Below the pieces are notes generated by a model. That model was given only the letters and a program-made list of their open reading frames with translations. It made no database searches and had not been told where the DNA came from. From positions 34,032-70,018 of the forward strand of contig WVZL01000039.1 in NCBI GenBank assembly GCA_011772495.1: DNA of 35,987 nt, read 5' to 3'. The DNA is from Candidatus Aminicenantota bacterium (GTDB lineage: Bacteria; Acidobacteriota; Aminicenantia; Aminicenantales; Aminicenantaceae). Of this stretch, positions 14,585-23,274 are shown piece after piece (position 1 is the first letter of the stretch; each line of letters begins with the position of its first letter). Position numbers and translations under genes: made by a program.

Positions 14585-15105
14585 AAATTTGGATAAAAAT
14601 TTGGGGTCGGGCCAAGCTAACCTGTTTGTTTATAATAAATAACCTCCTTTTTTCTCCTCAAATTACGGTTTAAACTTGCCTTTTTGGGGGCAAAATAGGC
14701 CCTCTAAGAGCTACCTGTCTTTAAGAGGTCAATGCAAAAAAGAGAATGTGAAAGATCCAATCCTACACTCGTAATTAAGGTAACATGATGAGCGGGTAAT
14801 CCTTCACTCTTGTCCCTGTAATTGGAAGTGTTGAAAGTCAAGACCTGACCCCTTAAAGAGGCCTCTAAAGATGGAATTTCACTCTTATCACCACTTTTGA
14901 TGAGATAGCGTCCTCCTTTCGGGTTACGGAACCAGGGTAAAATATCACCCCAAAAATCATTCCAGAGGGCGATTTACAGGTCCGTAGAATTAATTCATTA
15001 TTTATTACATCGATTCGGTAAAGTCCTTTGCTAAAGAATAGTTCAATTTGCTTTAAATGAAAGTGAAATAGGGATTTAAGCAAAGATAAATAGGAAGAAA
15101 TCAAA
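14585..15105. other. Intergenic region between permease 1 and rhomboid gene
   Basis: 521 bases. The left half is repeat copy B, with a GTCAAGACCTGACCCC end at 14837-14852. The right half (14880-15105) is AT-rich with no recognised gene or strong promoter; an 82-codon antisense frame there is not convincing. Confidence 0.55.
14601..14852 (+). repeat. Dispersed repeat copy B, flanked by GGGGTC..GACCCC ends
   Basis: The core (14601 to ~14720) is closely similar to copies A and C: TTGGGGTCGGGCCAAGCTAA, then TTTATAATAAATAACCTCC, a T-run, and an inverted repeat (GCCTTTTT..AAAATAGGC). About 120 bp farther, GTCAAGACCTGACCCC (14837-14852) is a rough inverse of the left end (GGGGTC[G/A]GG). GGGGTCAGGTCTTGAC-type ends are familiar from REP-associated Y1 transposase (RAYT) elements, so this may be a transposase-free relic. 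Confidence 0.6.
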
Positions 15106-16629
15106 ATGATCATCCCCGTCGGTCATGAAAGCGACACTGTTCGCAGATTGCCATGGATAACCTTCATCATCATGGCCATCTGCATCGTCGTACATTTATT
15201 CATTTCGGGGCAAGTCAACAAAAAATTAGTTGAGGTCGAAGAGATAGGAAAGGAGCTCATTAGGTACTATTTCGACCATCCCTACCTGGAGCTTGATACT
15301 GAAACCAAGAAACTGCTTTTCGGGAATCAATACTCGCAAATCGAGAGAAGCCTTGACATCTATCGATACCAGGAAGCTGATGAATACCGCCCTCGTCAAG
15401 AAGAAGAACAGGCGAAATTAGATGAGCTGTCTCAAAACTTGATGACAGCCATGAATGATACTCCTTATAGAAAATACGGATTCATTCCTGCCGAAAAATC
15501 TTTCCTCGCTCTCCTGACCTACATGTTTATTCATGGTGGTTTGCTTCATTTGCTGGGGAACCTGCTCCTTCTGTATTTGACCGGTCCTTTCATCGAAGAT
15601 ATCTGGGGAAGACCGATCTATGCCGCCTTTTACTTGACAATGGGAATCAGTTCCGGCTTCATGTTTGCTCTGCACTATCCCCATTTTAGCGGACCATTGA
15701 TCGGGGCTTCGGGGGCCATTGCTGGCATCATGGGGGCTTTTCTGGTCAGATACTGGAAGGTCAAAATCACCTTTTTCTATTTTTTCTTCTTCTTCCTTAT
15801 CCGGGGAACTTTCAAAGCCCCAGCCTGGTTGATGCTGCCGTTATGGGTCGCCTTAGAATTTTTCAATGCCCAGATTATGGACTCGCTCAATGCTGAAGGT
15901 GGCGGTGGGGTGGCCCATTGGGTTCATGTTTGGGGTTTTGCCTTTGGTGTTTTGGTGGCTCTGGGCATGAAGCATTTCCAGGTAGAAGAAAAGCATATTC
16001 ATCCCAAGATTGAGGCCCAGATTGATACTTTGAGCGAAGGATTCAAAGTGCTCGATAAAGCCCTGACGAAAGAAAGTGATGGCGATTTAGAGGGAGGCTA
16101 CACCCTCCTCCTTGAGGCCGCCAGAAAAAATTCTGTGGAACGGGGAGTCATAGAGGGCTTATGGAGCATGGGAGTCAAAATGGGAAGGGAAGAAGAAGCG
16201 GCCGAATATTTCATCAGGTTTATAGAGGGTGAGATAAAACGTAATAAGATGGACCTGGCTGTGGGGCATTTCCGGGAATTGAAAGCCAAGGTTCCCCAAG
16301 CCACTGTCAGCCTTCCTTGTAGGATAATGTTACTGCAGCAATTGAAAGAGATTAAAGAGTTTAACGAAGCCGCAGAATTGACGCGCGAACTTCTCGGTGA
16401 AGTCGACCATAATTTATCCCCGGGCTTGCTGCTGAGTTTTGCCAATACGGCTTTAGTCTTCAGCCCTTCCATTGCCGAAAAAGTGGTAGAGCTTTGTCTT
16501 CAGCATCCAGAAATACCTCAAGAACAAAAAGACAAATTAAAGTTTAAGTTCGATGAATTGTATAAAAAACCGCCAACGAGCACCTCAGTCAGCTATGGGG
16601 ATAAGGTCACTATTGAGCCCGAAAGCTAG
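15106..16629 (+). CDS. Rhomboid-family intramembrane serine protease with long C-terminal helical domain
   Basis: 507 residues. After a first membrane helix (14-33) there is an unusually long, charged loop (about 36-130). The rhomboid core follows: HGGLLHLLGN (His143, His148, Asn152), the catalytic GASG with Ser202, and the partner His274 in VHVWGFAFG. Rhomboids cut transmembrane helices of client proteins. The C-terminal ~215 residues (from ~292) are soluble and helical, TPR-like in pattern, and probably bind partners in the cytoplasm. The gene is convergent with Ser/Thr kinase 1, only 22 nt away. AGGAAG precedes the ATG by about 8 nt. No client is evident in the window. Confidence 0.9.
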   Translation: MIIPVGHESDTVRRLPWITFIIMAICIVVHLFISGQVNKKLVEVEEIGKELIRYYFDHPYLELDTETKKLLFGNQYSQIERSLDIYRYQEADEYRPRQEEEQAKLDELSQNLMTAMNDTPYRKYGFIPAEKSFLALLTYMFIHGGLLHLLGNLLLLYLTGPFIEDIWGRPIYAAFYLTMGISSGFMFALHYPHFSGPLIGASGAIAGIMGAFLVRYWKVKITFFYFFFFFLIRGTFKAPAWLMLPLWVALEFFNAQIMDSLNAEGGGGVAHWVHVWGFAFGVLVALGMKHFQVEEKHIHPKIEAQIDTLSEGFKVLDKALTKESDGDLEGGYTLLLEAARKNSVERGVIEGLWSMGVKMGREEEAAEYFIRFIEGEIKRNKMDLAVGHFRELKAKVPQATVSLPCRIMLLQQLKEIKEFNEAAELTRELLGEVDHNLSPGLLLSFANTALVFSPSIAEKVVELCLQHPEIPQEQKDKLKFKFDELYKKPPTSTSVSYGDKVTIEPES

Positions 16630-16645
16630 TTGGCGGTTATTTTTT
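16568..16645 (+). terminator. Long-loop terminator-like stem across the rhomboid 3' end
   Basis: AACCGCCAAC at 16568-16577, inside the coding region, is perfectly mirrored by GTTGGCGGTT at 16629-16638, which overlaps the last base of the stop codon and is followed by ATTTTTTTATT. The stem is 10 bp and the loop 51 nt. The position suggests a terminator for the rhomboid gene before the convergent kinase. Confidence 0.5.
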
Positions 16646-16651
16646 TATTCT

Positions 16652-19147
16652 TTATGAGGTTTTGATTTTCGCCCTGAGAGCCTGAAATCTGGGCGAGGAC
16701 GTGACCTTCCTCATCCACGGAAAGTCAATCAGTTCTGCCGTCACCCTGAGGACTACCGGCAGAAGATAGTCTCTGTTTCGGCTCGCCTTTTCGAGCTGAG
16801 CCAAGGCTTCTCCCTGCCTTTTCAGTCCGCAGTAGATAAAGGCTTTCAGGAAAGCCGGACAGTATTTCCTTTTGAAGGAGCGAAAATGCCGCAAGCCAGG
16901 CTTTAGATAAAGCAGCAATTTCAAGGGAAGGGGCAGGAATCTCTCTTTCTCGACCTGTTCCAGCTTCGCCAGGCATTTCAAAGCCTCTTCTTTCTGTCCA
17001 ACCAGGGCCTGGGCCATTCCAAGGTATCCATAGGCTAAGGTCACGCCGACATCAGCAGCTTTTTGTAAATATTCAATGGCCTTCTCTAGCGAAGCCGGCT
17101 TTGTCAGATAAACTATGCCCAACCAGAGATGAAACATCGCCTGGTCCGGTTCCATCGCTATGGCCCTCAGAATTTGTTCGCGGCCTTCCTCCACGCGTCC
17201 CATGACTGACAGGATGATGCCGTAAAAGGCCTGGGCCATCGAGGATAGAGGGTCTGCTTCCACTTCCATTCTTGCTTCCTCGAGCGCCTCTCTATTCCTT
17301 CCCCATGTCCCTAGGATTTCCCCGTAAACTGCGTGGGCATACCAGCTCTGGGGGTTGAGTTCAATGGCCCGAAGCGCATGGCGCTCCGCACCGGGCAGGT
17401 CCCATTCATAACAATAAATGATGAGGGCTAAAGCGGAATAAACCTCGCTGAGCGAATCGTCGATCTCCAGAGCTTTCTGAAGCAGGCTTTTGGACTTCAG
17501 GTACGCTTCTTGCGGAGGAATGAAGCCGAATTCAGCCAGCATGTTGAAAACATCGGCAATGCCCACATAGGGAAGGGCGTAGGCCGTGTCTTTGTTAATG
17601 GCCCGCTGGAAGAGATCAACGGCCATGACCATGTCCCGCGGAGACCGCCTGTTCCAGTGGTAGCGTCCCTTGAGATAGAGCTGGTAAGCTTTCTTGTCTT
17701 GCGTGTGCCGCTTGGTGAGCTTTTCCTTCTCTCCTGCTAGAAGCTCGACTTTCAATTTATTGACTACCGCCAAAGAGATTTCGTCCTGCACGGCGAAAAT
17801 GTCTTCGATCTTCCGGTCGAATCGCTCTGACCATAGGTGGTAGCCGTCCGAAACACAGATGAGCTGAGCCGTGACACGGAGACGGTCTCCTGCCTTCTGC
17901 ACGCTTCCCTCGAGAACAGACCCCACATTCAATTGTCTCCCGATCTCACGGATATCCTCCTCTTTCCCTTTGAAAGAAAACGAAGAGGTCCGGGCAGGGA
18001 CTTTAAGTCCTTTGACCTGGGTCAAGGCGTTGATCAATTCCTCGGCCAGACCCTCACAGAAGTAGTCTTGATCGCGCTGAGGGCTCATGTCTTTAAAGGG
18101 CAGTACGGCGATGGATTCGATACATTCCCGGTCCTCCGTGGTCATTGTCGCTGTCTTTTTTTCTGCCGTGACCGGTGTTTCTCCGGTGACTCCTTCTCCT
18201 AAGCGGCTCAATCCAGCCAGCAGTTCCTCGGCGCTCTGGTAGCGCTGTTCCTTCTTTTTGGACAGGCATTTCAAGATTAGACGGTCGAGCTCTTCTGGAA
18301 TCCGGGCATTGGAATCCCGAGGAGGCTTTGGAACCTCGGTTTTATGTTTAAGGGCCACGCTGAGACCGTTATCGCCCTCGAACGGCGGCCGGCCAGTGAC
18401 CATCTCGTATAGAATCGCGCCCATGGCGTAAATATCGGTGCGCTGATCGACGGTTGCACCTTCCGTTTGTTCGGGGGAAATATAGTGTGGCGTGCCGATC
18501 ATTACTCCCTCGGCGGTCAGTTCCGGCCCGCTGAGCTGGCGCGCGATCCCAAAATCCATAATTTTAGCGCTGCCCTGTGAATCGATCATGATGTTTTGCG
18601 GCTTGAGGTCCCGGTGGATGACGCCCAGACGGTGGGCTTCGGACAGTCCCTCGCCGACCTGTTGGGCCACGGTAACGGTCTTTTCCGTAGAGAGGGAGCC
18701 GGTACGCTGGATCAGGCTCTTCAGGTCTTCACCTGGAACGTATTCCATAGTGATGAAAATGTTCCCGGCGTCCTCATGAATGTCATGCATCCGGCAGACG
18801 GTTTTATGGGTGATGCGGCGGGCTAGCTTCAGCTCGTTCTTGAAACGCTCGATGGTCTTTTCTTTCTCAGCCACCTCGGGTTTTAGGAGCTTAAGCGCCA
18901 CTTCCTCGTTGATTTTTTTGTCCAGTACCCGGTAGACTGTTCCCATTCCGCCGCTGCCGATCTCTTCGAGAACCTCAAACCGGTCAGCGAGCAGGGTGCC
19001 TTGAGCGAGTGTTTTTAGGGGTTTTTCCATTGTCAAGGTGGGAGAGAGAGGGGCGTCCTTCCTGGCAACCAGTCGAGTCCCGCAGCGTCCGCAATAAGCA
19101 AGGTCTGAAGGGTTTTCAAAGTGGCATTTCGGGCATTTCATCCCCAT
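16652..19147 (-). CDS. Zinc-ribbon Ser/Thr protein kinase 1 with FlgO/TolB-like and TPR domains
   Basis: 831 residues. A zinc ribbon opens the protein (CPKC at 5-8, CGRC at 19-22). The kinase domain has the Gly loop GSGGMG (64-69), Lys86, HRDLKPQN with Asp180 and DFG at 198-200, so it looks active. After it come a FlgO/adenylate-cyclase-type TolB-like domain (IAVLPFKDMSPQRDQDYFCE from ~345, KVPARTSSFSFKG) and TPR-type repeats to the end. I see no membrane helix, so unlike kinase 2 it is probably cytosolic. Its sigma-70-type promoter is shared in form with two other kinase genes in the window. A second ATG two codons later would also fit the ribosome site. Confidence 0.92.
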   Translation of the reverse strand: MGMKCPKCHFENPSDLAYCGRCGTRLVARKDAPLSPTLTMEKPLKTLAQGTLLADRFEVLEEIGSGGMGTVYRVLDKKINEEVALKLLKPEVAEKEKTIERFKNELKLARRITHKTVCRMHDIHEDAGNIFITMEYVPGEDLKSLIQRTGSLSTEKTVTVAQQVGEGLSEAHRLGVIHRDLKPQNIMIDSQGSAKIMDFGIARQLSGPELTAEGVMIGTPHYISPEQTEGATVDQRTDIYAMGAILYEMVTGRPPFEGDNGLSVALKHKTEVPKPPRDSNARIPEELDRLILKCLSKKKEQRYQSAEELLAGLSRLGEGVTGETPVTAEKKTATMTTEDRECIESIAVLPFKDMSPQRDQDYFCEGLAEELINALTQVKGLKVPARTSSFSFKGKEEDIREIGRQLNVGSVLEGSVQKAGDRLRVTAQLICVSDGYHLWSERFDRKIEDIFAVQDEISLAVVNKLKVELLAGEKEKLTKRHTQDKKAYQLYLKGRYHWNRRSPRDMVMAVDLFQRAINKDTAYALPYVGIADVFNMLAEFGFIPPQEAYLKSKSLLQKALEIDDSLSEVYSALALIIYCYEWDLPGAERHALRAIELNPQSWYAHAVYGEILGTWGRNREALEEARMEVEADPLSSMAQAFYGIILSVMGRVEEGREQILRAIAMEPDQAMFHLWLGIVYLTKPASLEKAIEYLQKAADVGVTLAYGYLGMAQALVGQKEEALKCLAKLEQVEKERFLPLPLKLLLYLKPGLRHFRSFKRKYCPAFLKAFIYCGLKRQGEALAQLEKASRNRDYLLPVVLRVTAELIDFPWMRKVTSSPRFQALRAKIKTS

Positions 19148-19171
19148 AGTTCCCTCTGATTAGGTGGCCAA

Positions 19172-19200
19172 AGAATAGCAATTAATGAGAAAAGAGTCAA
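19172..19200 (-). promoter_or_regulatory. Sigma-70-type promoter of kinase 1
   Basis: On the minus strand: TTGACT (19200-19195), 17-nt spacer, TATTCT (19177-19172), followed by TTGGCCACCT. It is almost the same layout as at kinase 2 and at the kinase remnant. Confidence 0.75.
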
Positions 19201-19233
19201 ATTGATCAACGGGAGTCGGTTCGAGTTGTTACT

Positions 19234-19350
19234 TTGGGGTCGGGCCAAACTAACTCATTGATATAAAATAAATAACCTTCTTTTTGCTCCTAAATTTACC
19301 GCTTAAACCTGCATTTCTTGGGGCAAAACAAGCCTTCTAAGAAGAATTTG
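19234..19350 (+). repeat. Dispersed hairpin-forming repeat, copy C
   Basis: The left end TTGGGGTCGGGCCAAACTAA is nearly identical to copy B. AAATAAATAACCTTC, a T-run and the inverted-repeat core (CTTAAACC..GCATTTCTTGGGGCAAAACAAGC..TCTAAG) follow. It has the same orientation as copies A and B and is the most diverged in the core, yet the hairpin arms are still visible. Confidence 0.65.
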
Positions 19351-19382
19351 CCTCTTAGTATCTGGCAAGATTTGAGCTATGA

Positions 19383-19399
19383 CCTACACTGAGTGTAGG
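19383..19399. promoter_or_regulatory. 17-bp perfect palindrome, possible operator
   Basis: CCTACACTGAGTGTAGG is an 8+1+8 palindrome in the control region between kinase 1 and the BNR-protein gene. A CCTACACT half-site also occurs at about 14764. No binding protein can be named. Confidence 0.4.
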
Positions 19400-19708
19400 C
19401 GTCTTGGAAAAATTTCATTTCTATTTCGATTCTAAGGAAGAAAATATAAATAGAGAACGTCAAAATATATACGAATATAAAAATTTAAAAAGATTTTGAG
19501 CGATATGATTTCGTGCCTCCTGCTTGTCTTCAGGTTCAGTTATAAAAAATCCGAGAAATAGTCTATAATGCTTCAGAAAATGAGAGGAAGAGCTCACAAA
19601 ATCCCCAGGTTCCTTGCATGATTTTTTTTTAACTTTATATTTAGTCTCGGATTTTATATAAATTATCAAATAGGGAGCTGGCTCCCAGAAGGATTAAGGA
19701 GGAGTGAA

Positions 19709-22700
19709 ATGAAAAATCTCAGGGTTAGAGCATTCATTTTTTTCTTGGTAGTTCTCTTTGTGATCGGCCAGTTTGCATTCGCCAAGATCGATCCAAAGCT
19801 GCTGGCTGGCTTAAAAGCCAGGAGTATCGGCCCGGCCAACATGAGCGGACGGATCGGAGGCCTTGATGTGGTAGTCTCCAATCCCAACATCATCTATGTA
19901 GGAGCAGCCACCGGCGGGCTCTGGAAATCTGTGGACGGAGGTCTCACCTGGAAAGCCATTTTTGATGACCAGCCTGTGGCCTCGATCGGCGCCATCGCCA
20001 TCAATCAGTCCAACCCCAATATTGTGTGGGTAGGTACGGGCGAGGCGACTCCGCGAAACAGTGTGGGAGTAGGTCGGGGTGTCTATCTTACTATAGACGG
20101 AGGGAAGACCTGGAAATTTCTCGGTCTGGAAAAAACAGAGAAGGTCAGCAAGATCCTTCTGCACCCGGATGAGCCAGATACTGCCTACGTGGCCGCTCTA
20201 GGAACAACCTGGGGAGAAAATCCTGAGCGCGGTGTTTTCAAGACAGTCGACGGAGGGAAGACCTGGAAGAAAATCCTCTTCGTGGGTGAGAAAACCGGTG
20301 CAGCCGATATGGCTATGGATCCCGGGAATCCGAACAAGATCATCGCCGGCATGTGGGAGCATCGCCGCTGGCCCTGGTTTTTTAAATCCGGCGGTCCGGG
20401 AAGCGGTCTTTATATGACCACTAACGGTGGAGAGGAATGGCAGAAATTGACCGATAAGAATGGTCTGCCCAAGGGAGAACTGGGTCGTATGGGAATCGCT
20501 TTTTCTACGAACAAGCCAGAGATCGTTTATGCGCTGGTAGAGGCCAAGAAGAGCGTTCTCCTGCGTTCGAGTGATGGCGGGTTCAACTGGCAGATGGTCA
20601 ACGATCATTCCGATGTCGGCAACCGCCCTTTTTATTATCACCGGATCTGGGTCAATCCAGTGAACGAGAATATTGTCTACATGCTCCATGGCCGGATGAT
20701 GATCAGTGAAGATGGGGGAAAAACGTTCAGGAATCTGACGACATTCGGCCAGTCTCATTCCGACTACCACGCCATGTGGATTCATCCCAACGGAGAGATG
20801 ATGGTGGTCGGTAATGACGGAGGCGTGGTGATCAGTTATAACCGGGGCCAGAGCTGGCGCTTCGTAACAAATCTCCCCATAGGTCAGTTCTACCACGTGA
20901 GCTTCGATATGGACATTCCTTATAATGTCTACGGAGGCCTCCAGGATAATGGTTCCTGGATGGGACCAGCCTACGTGCTGAAAGAAAGGGCCATCTACAG
21001 TTATCTATGGAAGATCGTGGGCGGAGGCGACGGGTTTGATACTGAACCAGACCCAGAAAAGCAAGGAGCGGGTTACGGCATGTCCCAGGGCGGAAACCTT
21101 TATTATTTTGATACCTCCACTGGAACCAGCCGGGGTATTGTGCCCACCGAATCCGATGTCAAGCACAGGTATCACTGGAATGCTGGTTTTGCCGTTGATC
21201 CCTTCAAGCCAGCTACGATATATCTCGGGAGCCAATTTGTCCACCGCAGCCCGGATAAAGGGCGAACCTGGGAAATCATAAGTCCGGACCTGACCACAAA
21301 TGACCCTGAAAAGCAGAAGCAGGCAGAAAGCGGAGGTTTGACTCTGGATGTAACCAACGCTGAGAATCATACAACCATTCTCTGCATTGCTCCCAGTCCC
21401 CTGAAGGAAGGGGTGATCTGGGTCGGGACAGATGATGGCAATGTACAGTTGACCAAGGATGGCGGTCAGACCTGGCAGCTGGTCTCCGAAGAGCTGACCA
21501 GCGGGAAAAAGGGAAAAGTTCCTCCGGCAACCTGGGTTCCTCATGTGGAAGCCTCGAAATTTGAGGCCGCAACAGCCTACGTGGTTTTTGACGATCATCG
21601 GCGCTCCAACTGGACGACTTATGTCTATGTTACCCATGATTTCGGGAAAACCTGGGAGAGCTTGGCCACTCCTGAATTAGACGGCTTTGTGCATGTGATC
21701 GAGGAAGACACAGTCAATAAAAACCTGCTCTTCCTGGGTACAGAATTCGGGCTCTATGTCAGCTTCAACGGTGGAAAAAATTGGATGAAATGGACGCACG
21801 GGGTGCCAACGGTTGCGGTGCGCGATCTATCAGTACATCCCCGCGAAAACGACCTGATCATCGGTACCCATGGCCGGTCGATCTATATCATTGATGACAT
21901 TTCACCGCTTCGGGAGATCTCAGAAGACCTGTTTAAAAAGAAGCTCCATCTCTTTGAAATTCAGGATGCCTTCCAGTACCAGCAAGGGCGGTTAAGTTCT
22001 TACCTGAGTCCCGGTGATACTGCTTTTACGGGCGAGAACAAGGCTATGGGAGCTTGCATAACCTATCATCTCATTCCCAGTGAACGCAAAGCCAAAGAGG
22101 CTGAGTCTGAGCAAAGAGACGAAAGACGACAGAGGATGATGGAAAGGATGAGACAGATGGGGGGCATGGCTCAGTTCGGTCGTCCAGGGATGGCACGACC
22201 CACCTCCTCACGGGTCAAAATAACTGTGGAGGACAGTGAAGGAAATACAGTGAACACCTTGGAGGGGACCGAGAACAAGGGAATAAACCGGGTCTACTGG
22301 AATTTAAGAGAACAGGATCCTCAAAGGGATGAGGCAAGAGAGTTTAGACGTTTTGGGATGAGAGGCGGCTTAGCAGTCCTGCCTGGAGAGTACACGGTAA
22401 AGATCAAATATGATGACCAGGAAGTCAGTCAATCCGTCACCGTTAAAAGCGACCCCCGTTTAGAGGTGGACCTGGATGTCCTTAAAGCCAATTATGAGAT
22501 GGGAAAAAAGGCGCAACAGTTATCCACTGCCATCACAGATGCCGGGAAACAGCTGGAGGAAACCAAGAAAGCCGTGAAAACTGTCGTGGAAACAGCTCGA
22601 GCTAACCGCACTCCAAAGAGTAAAGAGTTGATGAAAGCCGCCAAGGACCTGGAAGCTAAATTGAAAGAGCTGTCCGAAACCTTGAACCCCACGCCACCCA

Positions 22701-22957
22701 AGCAGGGGATCGCTGACCGTTCCGCCGGCCTGAGTAGGCAGGTTAGGCGAGCCGTGTCGATGATAACGAGAGCCGGAAATGAACCCATCAGCCAGGCAGC
22801 CAAAGTGAAGTATGCTAAAGTCAAGGTCAAGGCCGATGCCTTCCTGAAAAAGTTCAATGAGTTCTACAAGACTGATGTCGAAAACTTTAAGAAATTACTG
22901 GAAGAATCAGGCTTCTCTTTATTCAAGCCTTTCAAACCTCTGGAACTGGAAAAATAA
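19709..22957 (+). CDS. Exported sortilin/VPS10-like BNR (Asp-box) repeat protein
   Basis: 1082 residues with a clear signal peptide (RAFIFFLVVLFVIGQFAFA), so secreted or periplasmic. The N-terminal ~700 residues form beta-propeller blades with at least ten Asp-box/BNR motifs, for example SVDGGLTWK, TIDGGKTWK, TVDGGKTWK, TTNGGEEW, SSDGGFNW, TKDGGQTW, THDFGKTW and SFNGGKNW. After a Met/Arg-rich linker (about 790-830) comes a beta-sandwich-like part, then a helical C-terminus rich in Lys. Such proteins are often labelled glycosyl hydrolase or VPS10 domain; no catalytic residues can be assigned, so binding to peptides or glycans is as likely. AAGGAGG precedes the ATG. No operon partner follows; a palindromic repeat cluster lies downstream. 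Confidence 0.88.
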   Translation: MKNLRVRAFIFFLVVLFVIGQFAFAKIDPKLLAGLKARSIGPANMSGRIGGLDVVVSNPNIIYVGAATGGLWKSVDGGLTWKAIFDDQPVASIGAIAINQSNPNIVWVGTGEATPRNSVGVGRGVYLTIDGGKTWKFLGLEKTEKVSKILLHPDEPDTAYVAALGTTWGENPERGVFKTVDGGKTWKKILFVGEKTGAADMAMDPGNPNKIIAGMWEHRRWPWFFKSGGPGSGLYMTTNGGEEWQKLTDKNGLPKGELGRMGIAFSTNKPEIVYALVEAKKSVLLRSSDGGFNWQMVNDHSDVGNRPFYYHRIWVNPVNENIVYMLHGRMMISEDGGKTFRNLTTFGQSHSDYHAMWIHPNGEMMVVGNDGGVVISYNRGQSWRFVTNLPIGQFYHVSFDMDIPYNVYGGLQDNGSWMGPAYVLKERAIYSYLWKIVGGGDGFDTEPDPEKQGAGYGMSQGGNLYYFDTSTGTSRGIVPTESDVKHRYHWNAGFAVDPFKPATIYLGSQFVHRSPDKGRTWEIISPDLTTNDPEKQKQAESGGLTLDVTNAENHTTILCIAPSPLKEGVIWVGTDDGNVQLTKDGGQTWQLVSEELTSGKKGKVPPATWVPHVEASKFEAATAYVVFDDHRRSNWTTYVYVTHDFGKTWESLATPELDGFVHVIEEDTVNKNLLFLGTEFGLYVSFNGGKNWMKWTHGVPTVAVRDLSVHPRENDLIIGTHGRSIYIIDDISPLREISEDLFKKKLHLFEIQDAFQYQQGRLSSYLSPGDTAFTGENKAMGACITYHLIPSERKAKEAESEQRDERRQRMMERMRQMGGMAQFGRPGMARPTSSRVKITVEDSEGNTVNTLEGTENKGINRVYWNLREQDPQRDEAREFRRFGMRGGLAVLPGEYTVKIKYDDQEVSQSVTVKSDPRLEVDLDVLKANYEMGKKAQQLSTAITDAGKQLEETKKAVKTVVETARANRTPKSKELMKAAKDLEAKLKELSETLNPTPPKQGIADRSAGLSRQVRRAVSMITRAGNEPISQAAKVKYAKVKVKADAFLKKFNEFYKTDVENFKKLLEESGFSLFKPFKPLELEK

Positions 22958-22976
22958 AGAAAAATAGAAAAATAGG

Positions 22977-23205
22977 TGTCATTGCGGGCCCTAAAGGTCG
23001 AAAAAACCTCCTCAAATTAATTGTCATTGTGAGCGCCATAATACTGTCATTGCGAGCGAAGCGAAGCAATCTCTTACGATTAATTGTCATTGCGAGGAGC
23101 ATAGCGACGCGGCAATCCCACCTTTTTTTCTTATCAGATTGCTTCGCTTCGCTCGCAATGACTGATGTTAGATAGTTAAACTGCCTCTTTTAGCTCGCAA
23201 TGACC
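22977..23205. repeat. Cluster of TGTCATTGCGAG-type palindromic repeats
   Basis: Six units: TGTCATTGCGGG (22977), TGTCATTGTGAGCGCC (23022), a full unit at 23045-23071, another at 23085-23120, then inverted units at 23137-23162 and 23193-23204. The units at 23046-23071 and 23137-23162 are a perfect 26-nt inverted repeat, 65 nt apart. This is a widespread bacterial intergenic repeat type. Transcribed, it would give strong hairpins and could end the BNR-protein transcript. It lies just before the kinase remnant. Confidence 0.8.
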
Positions 23206-23217
23206 TTTAGAACGAAT

Positions 23218-23246
23218 TTGACACTTCCATAATTAATTGATATTCT
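23218..23246 (+). promoter_or_regulatory. Sigma-70-type promoter of the kinase remnant
   Basis: TTGACA (23218-23223), 17-nt spacer, TATTCT (23241-23246), followed by TTTGCCAACTTA. The same arrangement precedes both intact kinase genes, which suggests that the promoter was copied with the gene. Confidence 0.72.
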
Positions 23247-23274
23247 TTTGCCAACTTAGCTGAGAGGGTTAGCA

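Larger units (their letters stand above)
19148..19708. other. Intergenic region between divergent kinase 1 and BNR-protein genes
   Basis: 561 bases: the kinase 1 promoter, repeat copy C (19234-19350), a 17-bp palindrome (19383-19399), an inverted pair TATAAAAAATCCGAGA (19541-19556) / TCTCGGATTTTATA (19645-19658) that could fold the leader, and a small hairpin GGGAGCTGGCTCCC (19673-19686) just before the ribosome site of the BNR gene. No gene was found. Confidence 0.55.

Noticed and set aside
14865..15113. 82-codon antisense frame before the rhomboid gene
   Set aside because: No family, no ribosome site recognised, AT-rich and overlapping the rhomboid start.
19709..22957. Sialidase (BNR) enzyme
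   Set aside because: Asp boxes alone are structural. No sialidase Arg triad or FRIP motif was seen, so only a BNR/sortilin-like propeller is claimed.
22977..23205. CRISPR array
   Set aside because: Repeats are in both orientations with irregular spacing and variable length, and no cas genes are present.
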